From NCBI GenBank assembly GCA_002964805.2, contig PUDQ02000057.1, positions 744,001-808,000 of the forward strand: a DNA stretch of 64,000 bases, written 5' to 3'. The notes under the pieces were generated by a model. It searched no databases. It saw only the letters and a program-made list of their open reading frames with translations, and was not told the DNA's origin. The translations under genes and the position numbers were made by a program. The DNA is from Trametes villosa (taxonomy: Eukaryota; Basidiomycota; Agaricomycetes; Polyporales; Polyporaceae). Shown piece after piece: positions 8,330-19,022 of the stretch; positions within the stretch are counted from its first letter, which is position 1, and every line of letters begins with the position of its first letter.

Positions 8330-11197
8330 TCAGACGAGCGGCCGCGTGCGGTACAGCAGCACGTACGCGGACGCGTCCTGCCCGCCGCCCGAGAGCGTCT
8401 CGAGCTTCTCCGCGGGAAAGATCGACACCTTGTCGTCGTCGAACTTGTACCAGTCCTCGTCGTCCTCGTCCGGGCGCCCGCCCGCCACCGCCGCGCCTGC
8501 CGCGAGCGGCGACGCGTGCAGCGCGCGCTTCTTCACGAAACCGATGTAGTGCCCCGCGTCTGCCTCCGCGCCCTTGTGCGTCACGATGCCTGGCAGACAT
8601 ATGCGCGCGTTAGTGATAATGATATTGGGGTGGGGTGGAGCAGTGGGGGAAGGGAGATGGGGGACTCACCGACGAGCTCGTACTGCCCGGTCGTGCTCGC
8701 GCCGATGTCCGCCTTGATGTCGGCGTGGATGAGCGCGTCGAGCTCCTTGCCCTCGCGCTCGCGGTACACGCTCTCCTCCTCGAGCTCAACGTCCGCAACC
8801 GCCTTACCCTTGTCCTCGGCCTCGCCCGCCGGCGCTGTGTCGCCCGCAGACGAGGACGCCTCGGGCGCGTCCGCCATCTGCACGTCGCCCTCCTTGTCCG
8901 TCGCAGGCAGCGCCGCCTTCGTGCGCTTGCGCACCTTGCGGCGCTCCGCGCGCTCCTTCTCGACCTCCTTCAGCTTGCGCGAGACGGGGAGGAGCTTCTC
9001 GCGGAGCTCGGGCGTCGCAATGTCGAGCGCGTCGTACTCAAGCGGGAACTTGACGCGGCGCATGATCTTCGCCTTCTTCCCGATGTCGCGCTTCCACGCG
9101 AAGCGCACCATGTGCACGGTGAGGTACGCGGGCAGGCGCGCGAGACGCGCAGTCGAGGTGTACACGGCCTCGCGCCCGAGCGAGGGGGATTGTTTCTCAA
9201 TCTTGCCGTCGAGGGCCTGCCGAGGCGTTGAGCGCGAGTGGAGGTATGTGCGAAAGGGGGACGCACCTCCATGATGCCTTGTTGCATGTAGTTCACGTTG
9301 TTTGAGATGTTGCAGGAGATCTTGAGGGTCTTTTCGAACGAAATGGACTCAGGCTCGTCTGCCGCCTCGTCGCATTTCAGCCTAGTCCACCAGTTAGCAC
9401 CACGGTCGAGAGCATATGCGTTAAACCAAGTCCTACGTTTGTCGCAGCTCGCCGGTCATGTACTGCTCTACGAATTTGGCTGACGCGTTCGAACCAGACG
9501 GACCGGGGATTCCGGGGACGTCTTTCAGAGAGTTTGTGATCTGGACCCAACACTCCTCGGCGTCTTGGCACAGTATCAGCACAAGTGGTCCAAGAAGATG
9601 GCGGCTCGGGTTACCTTGTTGCGCGTAGCCGCCGCCCAAGAGACCCTTCATGCCCGTTGCTCGCGATTGTTCTGCGAACTGGGGGAACGCATGTCGAAGC
9701 GCGGCAACAAAGGCACTTGGGGTGACGCTGTCCGTGGTCTTCGACATGTTCGTGTACAGATTGCGGAGCGCCATCGGGAGTCCGGTGGGGGTGGAGCTGG
9801 GTACACCGGCGTCAGTACGAGTTCACGGCATGCTTAGTGATAACAAGCTTACCTTTGCAGGGCAACCTGGAGCTCAGGTATCGCGCGCATGGCCTGCAGC
9901 GTGGCGTTCATGTAGCAGGTGTTTCCCAGATTGACCAGACCGACGGGCATGGACAACTACTCAATGGAGTGAGCAAATGGGCGAACGTTACTTGTGAGTG
10001 ACGACCAAAACAGTGGGAGTGACTCCCACTGAGACTAACAACATCCACTCAGAACACTGCTACCGGCCAGCTCCGAACGCCACTGGGCCTTTGTCCACCC
10101 AGCTGACATCCCACGCTAGTGTATGCGTCTCCTGCGGAGATCAGCCCGAGTATAACTGTCTTGCTAGTCGCTGTGGTTGGCCTATGGCAAGTTCATGGAA
10201 GAGCTCACTGACCCGGGTAACCACACACTCCGGCAGCCTCTATGCCGCCTGAGTGTGTGGCTGCTACGAGTCAGAAGCGAGGTTGACCAATGGCAGTGAC
10301 TCCCACTAAGACTGGGTGTCTCAATGCTCCGTCTTCGCTCACAGCCCCCGCACCGAGGGAGCCGCAGTCACTGAAGTGGGCGGGCACGTGAACGAACACT
10401 GAGTGGAACTGTCGGTGGCTGAAATGGGGAAGTGGAAGTGGAAGTGCCCCGGCGAGTGGAAGTGGGTAGGTAAATGGGAGTGGGAGTAGGGCGAGTGGAA
10501 CTCAGACTCATCGGAGCACACTTGCAGTTCCACCATTTTGGTTGGTCACCGAGTCCCACTCCTACAGATCCGGTAGAGCCTCGTTCCGGTCGCGCCGCTC
10601 ATGGGAGTAGAGGTGGTGGTAGGATGGTAAGTGGAAGCGGGACTACAACCTGTCGGAGGGTAGTTCCGCTTCCACCATTTTGGTGGGTTCCCGATCTGGG
10701 ATATACTCGTTACTTGTAAAGCCAGACTTACAGCTTCGGCCAGGGTGGTGTCATCCATGTCTAGGCAGACAAAGGTCAGCCGATCTCCGGAAAGTATGGA
10801 AAAAACATATATCCTCACCTTCTAAGAATTGTATGGGTGTTGATGGAGGCTTGGGTAGCTCTCCCGCAGCTCCGATCACCATGAATGTCTGGCCCTGTTC
10901 AAAGATGATCTTGTGAATATTTGTGGCCGTGGTTCGAGGATCCGTCCACTGCTTACTGCCTTGGGAGCAACCTTCCGCCAGTCGGTGTCATCCTACACAG
11001 AGGTGAGACACAGAACCTTCGCCTTTCGCGAAACAAACCTTTAGAATGCCACCCTTGATCATGACCTTCATCCGGTCCGGAGGCACGCCCGTCAATTGAT
11101 ACACCGCATCCTTGAAGACAGTCGCGGGCTGATCTGGGTCGAGCTGTAAGTCGTGCGTCTTGCCTGCGTGCTTGATTTTAACAGCGAGAGGGGCCAT
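8330..11197 (-). CDS. UBP6: Proteasome-associated deubiquitinase Ubp6/USP14
   Basis: Cysteine protease of the USP family that docks on the 26S proteasome and trims ubiquitin from substrates. Exon 1 (11039-11197) encodes the N-terminal ubiquitin-like domain, ending KVMIKGGILK. Following exons are 10957-10992, 10819-10894 (TFMVIGAAGELPKPP), 10732-10760, 9853-9956 and further exons down to 8330. The Cys box is GLVNLGNTCYMNATLQ (about residues 103-118; nucleophile in GNTC), then AFPQFAEQ and DAEECWVQI, a QSPSLGREAVYTSTARLARL segment, LPAYLTVHMVRFAWKRD, and the His box GHYIGFVKK with DWYKFDDDKVSIF and a C-terminal AYVLLYRTR. A Lys/Glu- and Asp-rich insert (about 8700-8950) precedes the His box. 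The intron between LAEA and LSMPVGLVN is 775 nt because a repeat element has inserted (see 9996-10707); all others are short. Divergent from the BAP31-like gene at 11504, with about 300 bp of shared promoter. Confidence 0.93.
9996..10707. mobile_element. MITE-like hairpin-rich element inside a ubp6 intron
   Basis: A 712-bp insertion flanked by the direct repeat CGTTACTTGT (9986-9995 and 10708-10717). Removing the element and one repeat leaves a 53-nt intron (GTAAGT...GAGTAG), the usual size for this window, which supports insertion into an existing intron. The interior has a palindrome AGTGGGAGTGACTCCCACT at 10012-10030, a second copy of its core near 10290, a CCACACACTC/GAGTGTGTGG hairpin near 10222-10262, many GTGGAAGTG units, and a 16-bp hairpin at 10631-10675. 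The ends share only a weak inverted similarity (ACCAAAAYRGTGGRAGYG). No transposase frame is present, so it is non-autonomous. The 10-bp duplication would fit a Mutator-like origin, but that is inference. Confidence 0.75.
10495..10690. repeat. Tandem hairpin modules within the intronic element
   Basis: Two modules of about 140 bp each end in TTCCACCATTTTGG (about 10529-10542 and 10669-10682). In the first, GTGGAACT pairs with AGTTCCAC; in the second, GTGGAAGCGGGACTAC (10631-10646) pairs with GTAGTTCCGCTTCCAC (10660-10675) with one mismatch. Confidence 0.7.
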
Positions 11198-11503
11198 GGT
11201 GGAGGTAGAGAACAAAGATGAGATGCGTGCCAAAAGCTGGAGACGCGTCTGCATACGCGTCGCGCGCAAAGGAGATCTCGATGACAAATCGCCCCGGGCG
11301 GCAGTTGCCGAAGCACCCCGCCCGCCCGGACCGGCCGAGGTACGGGGAGGGATGACGTCGTGGCGGGCGACGTGTCTGCCAACTGCGGTGCGTCGGTGGT
11401 GCGCACGCTCGCTAAAAGCCTCTGCTTGTTCTTCCTCCACTACCACTACCTCCCCCCCCACTCGAACTTACCTTTCTTTCTTGCCTTCAGAGCGACACTC
11501 AAG

Positions 11504-12403
11504 ATGACCGTCTAGTGCGTGTATAGAACGTGCGCGTTCGTACGCTACTAACATCGCGTTCTGTCGCGTGAATCAATCAGCTACACCCTCACGTTCATGC
11601 TCCTCGCGGCCGAGATGGTCACTTTCTGTGTCCTCGTCGCGCCCCTCCCCCACGTCGTCCGCAAGAAGCTCTTCCACTTCCTCTCCGAAAGCCCAGTTAT
11701 CGCGAAACTCGCGTATGGTGTAAAGATCGCGTTCATGTCAGTATTGCATCCCACCGCGTCTTGAACTGATCGCCTGACACCTCGTAACTCAGATTCATCG
11801 CCATCCTCTTCGTCGACGCGGTACAGCGCATGATGCGCGTCACCGCCGAGGCGGACATCGCCAAGTCGGGCGGCGTGGGCGCGGGCGACATCCGCGCAGA
11901 AACCAACGTGGCCGCCCGCAAGTTCTAGTACGTCATACGCGCCGTCCTCGTGGCGAACTCTGCTGAACGTCGCCCCATCTGTGTGTAGCGCGCAGAGGAA
12001 TACCTACCTGACGGGCTTCTGCTTGTTCCTGTCATTGGTCCTCACCCGCACGTTCTACATCCTCCTCGACCTCATCCACACCCAAGAGGAGTACGCTAAG
12101 CTCAAGAACGAGGTACGCATATGTGACGATGAAAGGCCGCACCTCTCACTTACACTCTGTCTAAGACCAAGACGCCCCAGAGCGCTCAGGTCGAGGAGCT
12201 CAAGGCCAAGCTCGCTGCCGCGGAAGCGAAGAACAAGGACTTCGGTTAGTCTTCACCTAAACTCTTCTCCTACAACCCACTAACCCTCGTATGTGACAGA
12301 TGTTGTGCGGAAGCAGGCCCAGCAGAACGCGAAGGAGTACGACCGACTCGCGACGGAGTACAACGCGAAGACGGGCAATGTTTCCGACAAGCGCAAGGAC
12401 TAA
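11504..12403 (+). CDS. BAP31-like ER membrane protein (Yet family)
   Basis: Endoplasmic-reticulum membrane protein of the B-cell receptor-associated protein 31 family, implicated in export and quality control of membrane proteins. Six or seven exons; the first encodes only MTV plus two nucleotides (11504-11514) before a 66-nt intron. Three hydrophobic segments are visible: YTLTFMLLAAEMVTFCVLVAP, GVKIAFIFIAILFVDAVQ and TYLTGFCLFLSLVLTRTFYILL. The C-terminal part is a coiled coil rich in Lys, Glu and Ala (QVEELKAKLAAAEAKNKD, then KQAQQNAKEYDRLATEYN) ending DKRKD, a basic tail resembling a dilysine ER-retrieval signal. The order TM1-TM3 plus coiled coil and the total of about 200 aa match the family. 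Confidence 0.85.
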
Positions 12404-13949
12404 CTCTCTTCTCTCTTGGGTTGCCGATGGAGACGACGGACTTCCACGACTGCTGTAGTGTTGGCCGTGGGGCTCACACTGTACTTCTACCCTCTGCTAA
12501 TCCACGCCTAATGCTCTGCCAATGTCCGAACTCCGCTGCAGCGTTGTCAGCTTGTATATGAATTACTGCCGCAGCGAAGAGGTCATCCTATACTGTACCA
12601 CTCGCCCCCGCTCGGATGAGTGCCTCTGCACTCTCAGATCTGGGCGCACGAAGTACTTGAACTCCTCCAAATAGCTTCAGTCAAACGTCCCATGTAGTGC
12701 GATGCCGTAATCTCTGGAATGAGCGGACGTCTCATGCACCGGTACTTAAGTACTCACTCATGACATGGACATGCGAAGTGTGGTGTCATGGTCCAATTCG
12801 AACATCAGCGCTGATTTTTATTCCGTCCTCCGCCTGTTCCTCAATATTACCCAGTCATCCCTCCTTCATGCTGCGATACTCACGACGTCGTTTATGTAAC
12901 GAGAGCCTGAAGATTACGAACCCGAAGTCGCTTGGCACGGCGCACACCATTAACCACAATTCGGAACAGGCTCATCTCGGCGGCCAAGATCAAAAGGTCT
13001 TCACATTCGAGGAGGACGTCGGGAAGGTCGTCAATGAGAACCGAATCGCCTCAAGCGTAGGCAAAGCTGGCCCAGACACGTTTAATTTCTCATCTGAACT
13101 GAATGCTGCTACTGCGGGCCCGGGACTGAGGGGTTTCATGAACGGCGACTTGTCTGGTATTCCTGTCATAGTATTTCGCCCTTCGCGCCTCCAACATTGT
13201 CGTAACTTGACTAGCTATGAACCTCTCTGAATGCTCGGTTTCTTGTGCTTTGAAGCAGAATGCGGCGGTTCCGACGAGACGCTGCGTTTGTGGCATGCGT
13301 CGGCTCGGTACATCGGGCCGAGCCCCGATCTCGCGGAGTAGCAACGAATCGACGTAGAGTTGCCGAACGCGTACTTATGCCAGAGCGTTCAAACTGCATC
13401 CTCCACTCGACCTTCATGCTTCATGTTCAAGTCGCGTCCTCATGGCACACCTCGACCAGAAACTCCGGCCGTTGAAAGGCTGTTGGCGACCAGGGTCCTC
13501 ATCTACGCGCGTCCAGCAGGCACTCCAAATTTAGCCCCAGTATGACCGCCAACAAATATAACCCTTGCGCTCACGGCAGACGCTGTCGGTCACAGCCCCC
13601 ACCGTTCTCGAAGAACTGGAGGGCTTTGGTCGGTTTCTATAGGCCATGTAAGTACAACGACTCTCACGGCTGCACATCTTTTGACGGTCTCAGCTTCCGT
13701 GAGACGCCGACGTAATTATAGGCGTGCACGCACGCACTGGCCTCCGCAGGCTCTGTTCTTCTTCTGCTCCCCCACGTCGACTCCTTTCGACTCTGCTATA
13801 TCGTCCTGTAGAGGCCGCTGCGCGTTCACCATCATCTCACTCGACATCGAAAAGCGTCAAGAGCATCTACTTGTAGTCAGATCACGAACTTAGTCTTCGA
13901 TACCACCGCCACACCGCCACCAGTTTACGCCGCCGACTACGCCTCTAAT
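12404..13949. other. Intergenic region upstream of the GH16 gene
   Basis: Holds the 3' flank of the BAP31-like gene and the promoter of the GH16 gene. Open frames at 12697-13230 plus and 13090-13344 minus overlap and neither shows a known motif; the plus frame contains a run of ordinary-looking sequence (FTFEEDVGKVVNENRIAS), so a short unannotated or decayed gene cannot be excluded. Confidence 0.4.
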
Positions 13950-16065
13950 ATGCGCTCTGCAATTGCCCTTTTAGCCGCGACGACGCCCGCGTTCGCAGCG
14001 TTCAACCTCGTGAAGGACTTCTCTGGAACCAACTTCTTCAACGGCTGGGACTTCTTCGACGGGTTCGACAACACGACCAACGGTGAGTGCGCATGCGGGT
14101 GGATACAGGCAGGGCTGCGGAGCTTACAGACGCGGCAGGCGACGTCAACTTTGTCAGCCAGGCGAACGCGACCGCCTCGCAGCTAGCCTTTGTGGATGCC
14201 GCCGGACATGCCATCGTGAAGGTCGACAACACGTCGTTTGTGCCGTTCAACTTCAAGCGGAATTCGGTGAGCAGCTGGGACTGGGACGTGGGTATGTCTA
14301 CTCCGCGCGTGCTGACTTTCGCTGTAGGTCAAGATTATCTCGCACGACTTCTTCCCCATTGGCAGCATTTTCCTGTTTGATGCGAACCACCTCCCCTTCG
14401 GCTGCTCCGTGAGTACTCCCTCCTTTGAGCCTCCACGGCTATCCATGAGGGCCACGGAGCCTTTCAGAAAGTACCTGGGTGCATGTGTCGCGCATCACGG
14501 TGAATGTCCCAGGCACTTGACCTCAATGAGCTGGCTTGCATAGAGTGAGGAGCTCACAGGGGGGGTATGACTGGGAACCGGTTTGGGTCCGCACTGCGCT
14601 GGTGCGGTTAAGGGCACGAGGACGCGTACCGGACACGTACTTGCACTTTCGCAGCGTACGAGGCGGATCGTCTAAGGCGACATTATCACCCCTCGTTTTC
14701 CGATGAGTTCATGGGCTTCGGTTGCCCGTACCCTTTGTCATGTACACGCTTGGGGCTGCAGGTTTAGTGTCCATGTGTAAGGCCCGATTGCAGGTCGGTC
14801 AGGAGGCTCTTCGAAACATTTGCGGGTTACCCGTGCCATTCTCAACCTGCATGTGTTGAAATGTGGCTATATGCGCTGCTGCCTCCGATGTTTCTTCTCC
14901 GCAGTCCATCCCCACAGCCCCCCAATATGCTTGCTCACCTCATTCTTTGTCTCTTAGGTATGGCCCTCCTTCTGGACGATGGGCCAGAACTGGCCGCAGG
15001 GCGGCGAGATCGACATCCTCGAGGGCGTCAACAAGATGACCATCGACCAGATGACGCTGCACGCGATTGGCGGGTGCTCGCAGGCGCAGAGCGTGACGCA
15101 GCTCGGCAAGACCGTCGGAAGCGACTGCTCCGCGGGCCGCAACTCGAGCCAGGGCTGCACCGTGCAGGAGACGCAGCCGAACAGCTACGGCCAGGGCTTC
15201 AACGACAACGGCGGCGGCGTCTGGGGCGCGCAGTTCGACGAGTCCGGCGTCTTGTGAGTGCTTGTCTCCTCGGGCCCTGTTCTCCGTGAGAGGGCGGCTG
15301 GCTAACGCGCTTGTCCGTGTGTAGCATCTGGTTCTGGGGTGTAGGTTTTGCTCCACCATGAGAGTGCCGCTGTGCTGCGCTGACATGACCCGGGTGTGTA
15401 TAGCGTAACAACATCCCCGCGGATGTTTCGAGCGGCGGGAACACGGTCGACCCGAGCACCTGGGGCACCCCCTCCGCCGCGTGGCCGTCCTCGTCATGCA
15501 ACATCTCCGAGTTCTTCGCGCCCCAGCAGATGGTCATCGACATCACCCTCTGCGGAGACTTGTACGTACCCGCCCTCCCTGCTCTGTGCTCTTGTACTCC
15601 ATGCTGACCGTCGATGCCTGTACAGCGCCGGCCAGCCCAACATCTACCAGCAGACTTGCGGCGGGCCGCTCGGAAACAGCTCCGTCTCCATCTGTGTACG
15701 TCCCGACGTCCCCGTTTCCTCTTGCCACGCCGACGACTGACAACTGACGTTTGTCCAACGTGAAACAGTACATCGACAACGTGATCAACAACGGCACGGC
15801 CTACGACGACGCCTACTTCGAGATCAACTACGTCAAGGTCTTCTCCAGCACCGCCGCGCTGGTGCCCTCTGTCTCCGGTGGCACCACCGTGCTCGCCTCC
15901 GACACTGCTGGGCCCTCCGCTACGGGCAGCGCCACTGGCAGCGGCGGCGCGTCGCCCTCGGGCACGGGCACGGGTGGCAAGAACGCCGCGGTCGCAACCG
16001 TGCGTGCGGGCCTGGCCATCTGGGGCGCGACGCTGTGCGCGGCGTTCGCGTGGGCACTGCTGTAA
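13950..16065 (+). CDS. Secreted GH16 endo-beta-glucanase-type protein with GPI-like tail
   Basis: Glycoside hydrolase family 16 member, expected to act on beta-1,3(4)-glucans at the cell wall. Proposed exons: 13950-14082, 14139-14266, 14328-14408, 14958-15253, 15325-15340, 15404-15561, 15626-15695 and 15769-16065; 1179 nt, 392 aa. A signal peptide (residues 1-17) precedes FNLVKDFSGTNFFNGWDFF. Substrate-side landmarks VWPSFWTMGQNWPQGGE lead into the catalytic ExDxxE motif as EIDILE. Then come WGAQFDESGVFIWFWGRNNIPAD, IDITLCGDFAGQ and DDAYFEINYVKVF. A Ser/Thr/Gly-rich linker and a hydrophobic C-terminal segment indicate GPI anchoring. Two oddities: exon 5 is only 16 nt, and intron 3 is 549 nt while the others are 56-73 nt. 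Convergent with the Cdc20 gene. Confidence 0.9.
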
Positions 16066-16566
16066 GGTTCGAGAACTGTCGGCTTGCGTGTTTGGGACTT
16101 CTTCGTCTTGTATGGACTTGTCGCGGTTGCGGCGATACCCTTCCCTTGTTCTCGGCGTAATGTGCGTGTACCCCTGTACCACAGTCAGTCGGTCTTTGGA
16201 GTGTACATAGTGTATGAATCCGGACAGATGCATTCAGTAGTGACTTGTGAAGGAGTGCGTGCACACTAAGTAGGGCGCGGATGGGAAGCTAGGATACTTG
16301 CACTGCAACGTCTATAACATTGTATATCGACAATCGCCGCGGTCGCACTGTTGACGTTGCGTCAGAGTGTTCGTAGGAAGACCGAACTCCATGGGTCGCG
16401 TCGCAGCACACTTGGATACAAGCTCATTCGATAAGCACAGTACAGTATATGCAAGAGCACCCGCCAGGCCAGGCACCAGACAGCATCGTACACAAGAGCA
16501 GTCGCACAGCAATACGACGACACCCCAACACCCCACCTTCGCGTCCGTTCGGGCCCCGCCCGCCGC
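16066..16566. other. Convergent intergenic spacer
   Basis: Between the 3' ends of the GH16 gene (plus) and the Cdc20-type gene (minus). It must hold both 3' untranslated regions; no gene, repeat or RNA is seen. Confidence 0.6.
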
Positions 16567-18424
16567 TCACCGGATCGTACACTTGTCAAACACGCTCTCC
16601 CGCTTCTCGCCCGCGTCCGCGACGCCCCACACGTGCCACATCTTCATCGCCTCCTCCGCCGGGCAGATCGTGAACACCTTCGTCCCGTCCGGGCCCAAGC
16701 AGCTGTGCCCGACCGCGCCCGTGTGCGCGGGCACGCTCACGACACGCCGGAGGCTCGGGTACGAGTGCACCGTGAGCGAGTTCGTGAGCGCGGTCTTGAC
16801 GGACACCGGCCGCTCGCGGTCGCGCATGCGCCGCGCGCGGCTGTTTGGCCCGACGTCCGAGGGGAGGTTGGGGCACGACTCCGCGGCGCCCGCGCGTGGC
16901 TGCCAGGACATGCCGTGCGTGGAGAGCAGCTCCTTGCAGTGCGGTGACCAGAGGAGGGACGTCACGGACGTGTTGAGCGCGATCGTGTGCGTCGCGGGCG
17001 CCGCGGCGGGCGTCGTATTGATGTTCCAGATGCGGATCTTCCCGTCAGGGTACATCGTCCCTGTCGCAAGCAGCTCCGGCTTCCATGGGCACCACGCCAG
17101 TGCCTGTAGATAGCCGTCAGTATATGCGACAGCGCAGAACATAGGAACGTACCTTGATAGGGGCATTGTGCTTCATTTTGCTGCGGTATCGGTTGGTAGC
17201 ACTGAGGGACTTGCTCGCGCGTGCATCCCAGAGCTGCACGACGCCCTGTTGGTCGCTGCTCGCGAGGTAGTTCCCGTCGTGGCGCCACTTCAGGCCGTGC
17301 ACCTTGTCTTTGTGCGACTCGATCCGCCCAATCGGGTCAGGCTCGCGGGGGTCGTACAGGTTGATGACGCCGTCTCCGAGGCCGACTGCGAGGATCTTGT
17401 CGCACCACGCCATGCCACCGACGTCGACGTACGCTTCCTCCTGCCAGCGGCGGAGCTGCGACTTGCTGTCCGTGTCCCAGAGCTGGATGTCGCCGCTCGA
17501 CGTGCCCGCCGCGAGCAGGTTCGGTGCCTTCTCCGCCCACTCGATCGTAATCAGCTTTCCGCGGTTGGGCGGGAGCTTGAAGAGGTGCGTGATCGCGCGC
17601 GTGCCGAGGTTCTGGTAGTACACGTCGCGCCCGCATGCAACCGCGATGGAGTTGCGCGTTGACCACGAGATCGGGTACGCGAAGAGGTCGGAAGGGATAC
17701 CCGGGCCGTCCAGCGCGAGCACGAACTGCTTGCGCGCCCCAAGGTGCGCCTCTGCGGACGTCGCGGGGATCTGGTGTGGCTTCTTGAGCAGCTGGTGGTA
17801 GTTGAAGCGGTGCCGGCCGAGGAAGGAGTTTGTGGACGCCTCGACGTTTGTGTCGGTGTACTTCAAGATGCGGTCGTCCGCGAGCCCGAAGATTTTGGCT
17901 ATCCGCCGTGTGCGCGGTGTTGTCTGCAGAGGGATTGCATTGTCCTGCGGCGCTGAGATGAAGCGATCTGCCTGTTTGGAAATATGTTAGCACGACCAGC
18001 TGCCGAGTCGACACCATAAACCCGGGTATATGCTTAGTATCGAGCTCCTGCGTACGCATATTCGGCCGCACACCCGCACGCCCTCACCCTTCTTCGCATC
18101 CGGATTCCGCACAAAGATTCCAGCGCTACCGATCACGTCGCCACACGATCGAGCATGCGCAGCAACCGGCTCGCCCCTCCGCCTCTCCCACCTCCCAAGC
18201 GCTGCAGAGACACTCACCTGGTTAACCTTCCCCACCGTCTCAAATTCAGCCGTGTGCGCCTCAAACTCGCGATGGTCATCGTCCGCATGCGCAAACGACA
18301 TCCGCCGCCGCTTCGCGGCGGAGTACATGTTGGTCACCGAGCCCGGCACCCACGCGCGCTTGCGCGACGGCGCGGGGGTCTGGCAGGCCGAGGACGGGCC
18401 TGCCGCCGCATTCTTGTTGTCCAT
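16567..18424 (-). CDS. WD40 APC/C activator, Cdc20/Cdh1 family
   Basis: Substrate-binding activator of the anaphase-promoting complex, controlling mitotic exit through ubiquitination. The start MDNKNAAAGPSS at 18424 is followed by a basic motif KRAWVPGSVTNMYSAAKRRR. After an intron of about 248 nt (about 17973-18220) comes ADRFISAPQ, a diverged C-box, then PRTRRIAKIFGLADDRIL. Seven WD-type repeats follow, with SIAVACGRDVYYQNL, LLAAGTSSGDIQLWD, ILAVGLGDGVINLYD, YLASSDQQGVVQLWD and LLATGTMYPDGKIRIWN clear. The protein ends CTIR: the C-terminal Ile-Arg tail is the family's APC/C-docking signature. A second intron lies at about 17104-17154. The C-box lacks the usual Pro-Ser-Arg after DRFI, so the protein may be a diverged or meiosis-type member; whether it is the Cdc20 or the Cdh1 ortholog was not settled. 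Confidence 0.85.
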
Positions 18425-19022
18425 GGCCGATATGGGGTGTGTTTGTCGATGATAGCAGGTGTGTGAAGAGCGAAAGCGTGGAGAGAGCAGGTGGGTGGGG
18501 TGGTGGTGGTTGCAGAGAGAGAGGCTCGGCACGTGTGGCTAGGCCACCGGTAAAATACCGCCCAACTTCCAGGCGACGCCACAAAGCGTCCACCGCCTTT
18601 TGTCCGTCCCTTCCGGCCACTTTCGCATTTTTCGCTCTCTCAAATGCTTGGGCAGTCCTAGCACGCTCAGACTACTGTCGCATTGAATGCACAAGTCGCT
18701 GTTGACTTGCCGAGAAGCCCATCAGGACCGCATTGACGTCGCGGCATCAGCCACAAGGCGCAATCACACGCATTCGTCCACCATCGCGTCCACCACGTGG
18801 GTGGACGCGGGGAAGGCCCGAGTCTTCAATCTTATGTACCTAAGCAGACCTAGGTACAAGGCAGCTACATCGTGAGGGGTCGTAAAGCGTAAGGGGTCGT
18901 AAGGGGTCGTCAACAAGACAGCAGCACAACAGACAGATCAGAGTCAAATAGGGTATAAATACGAAGCCTCCGAAGCACCTTCTGTCGTCCTCAAGGAACG
19001 CACGGTCCCCATCCAGGAAAGC
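18425..19022. promoter_or_regulatory. Promoter region of the Cdc20-type gene with palindromic E-box and a plus-strand TATA
   Basis: This 600-bp spacer contains an imperfect inverted repeat GCGTCCACCACGTGGGTGGACGC at about 18786-18808 centred on the E-box CACGTG (bHLH-type site), three GGGGTCGTAA-type units at 18874-18912, and a consensus TATAAATA at 18953-18960 on the plus strand. The first elements may serve the Cdc20-type gene to the left; the TATA faces right into the 3' part of the next gene, as antisense. Confidence 0.5.
18953..18960 (+). promoter_or_regulatory. TATA box pointing antisense into the Cys-rich gene
   Basis: TATAAATA about 77 bp before the ATG of an antisense open frame (19030-19362, 110 codons) that lies over the last exons of the minus-strand secreted-protein gene. 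No sense gene on the plus strand is recognised, so any transcript would be antisense or non-coding. Confidence 0.35.
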
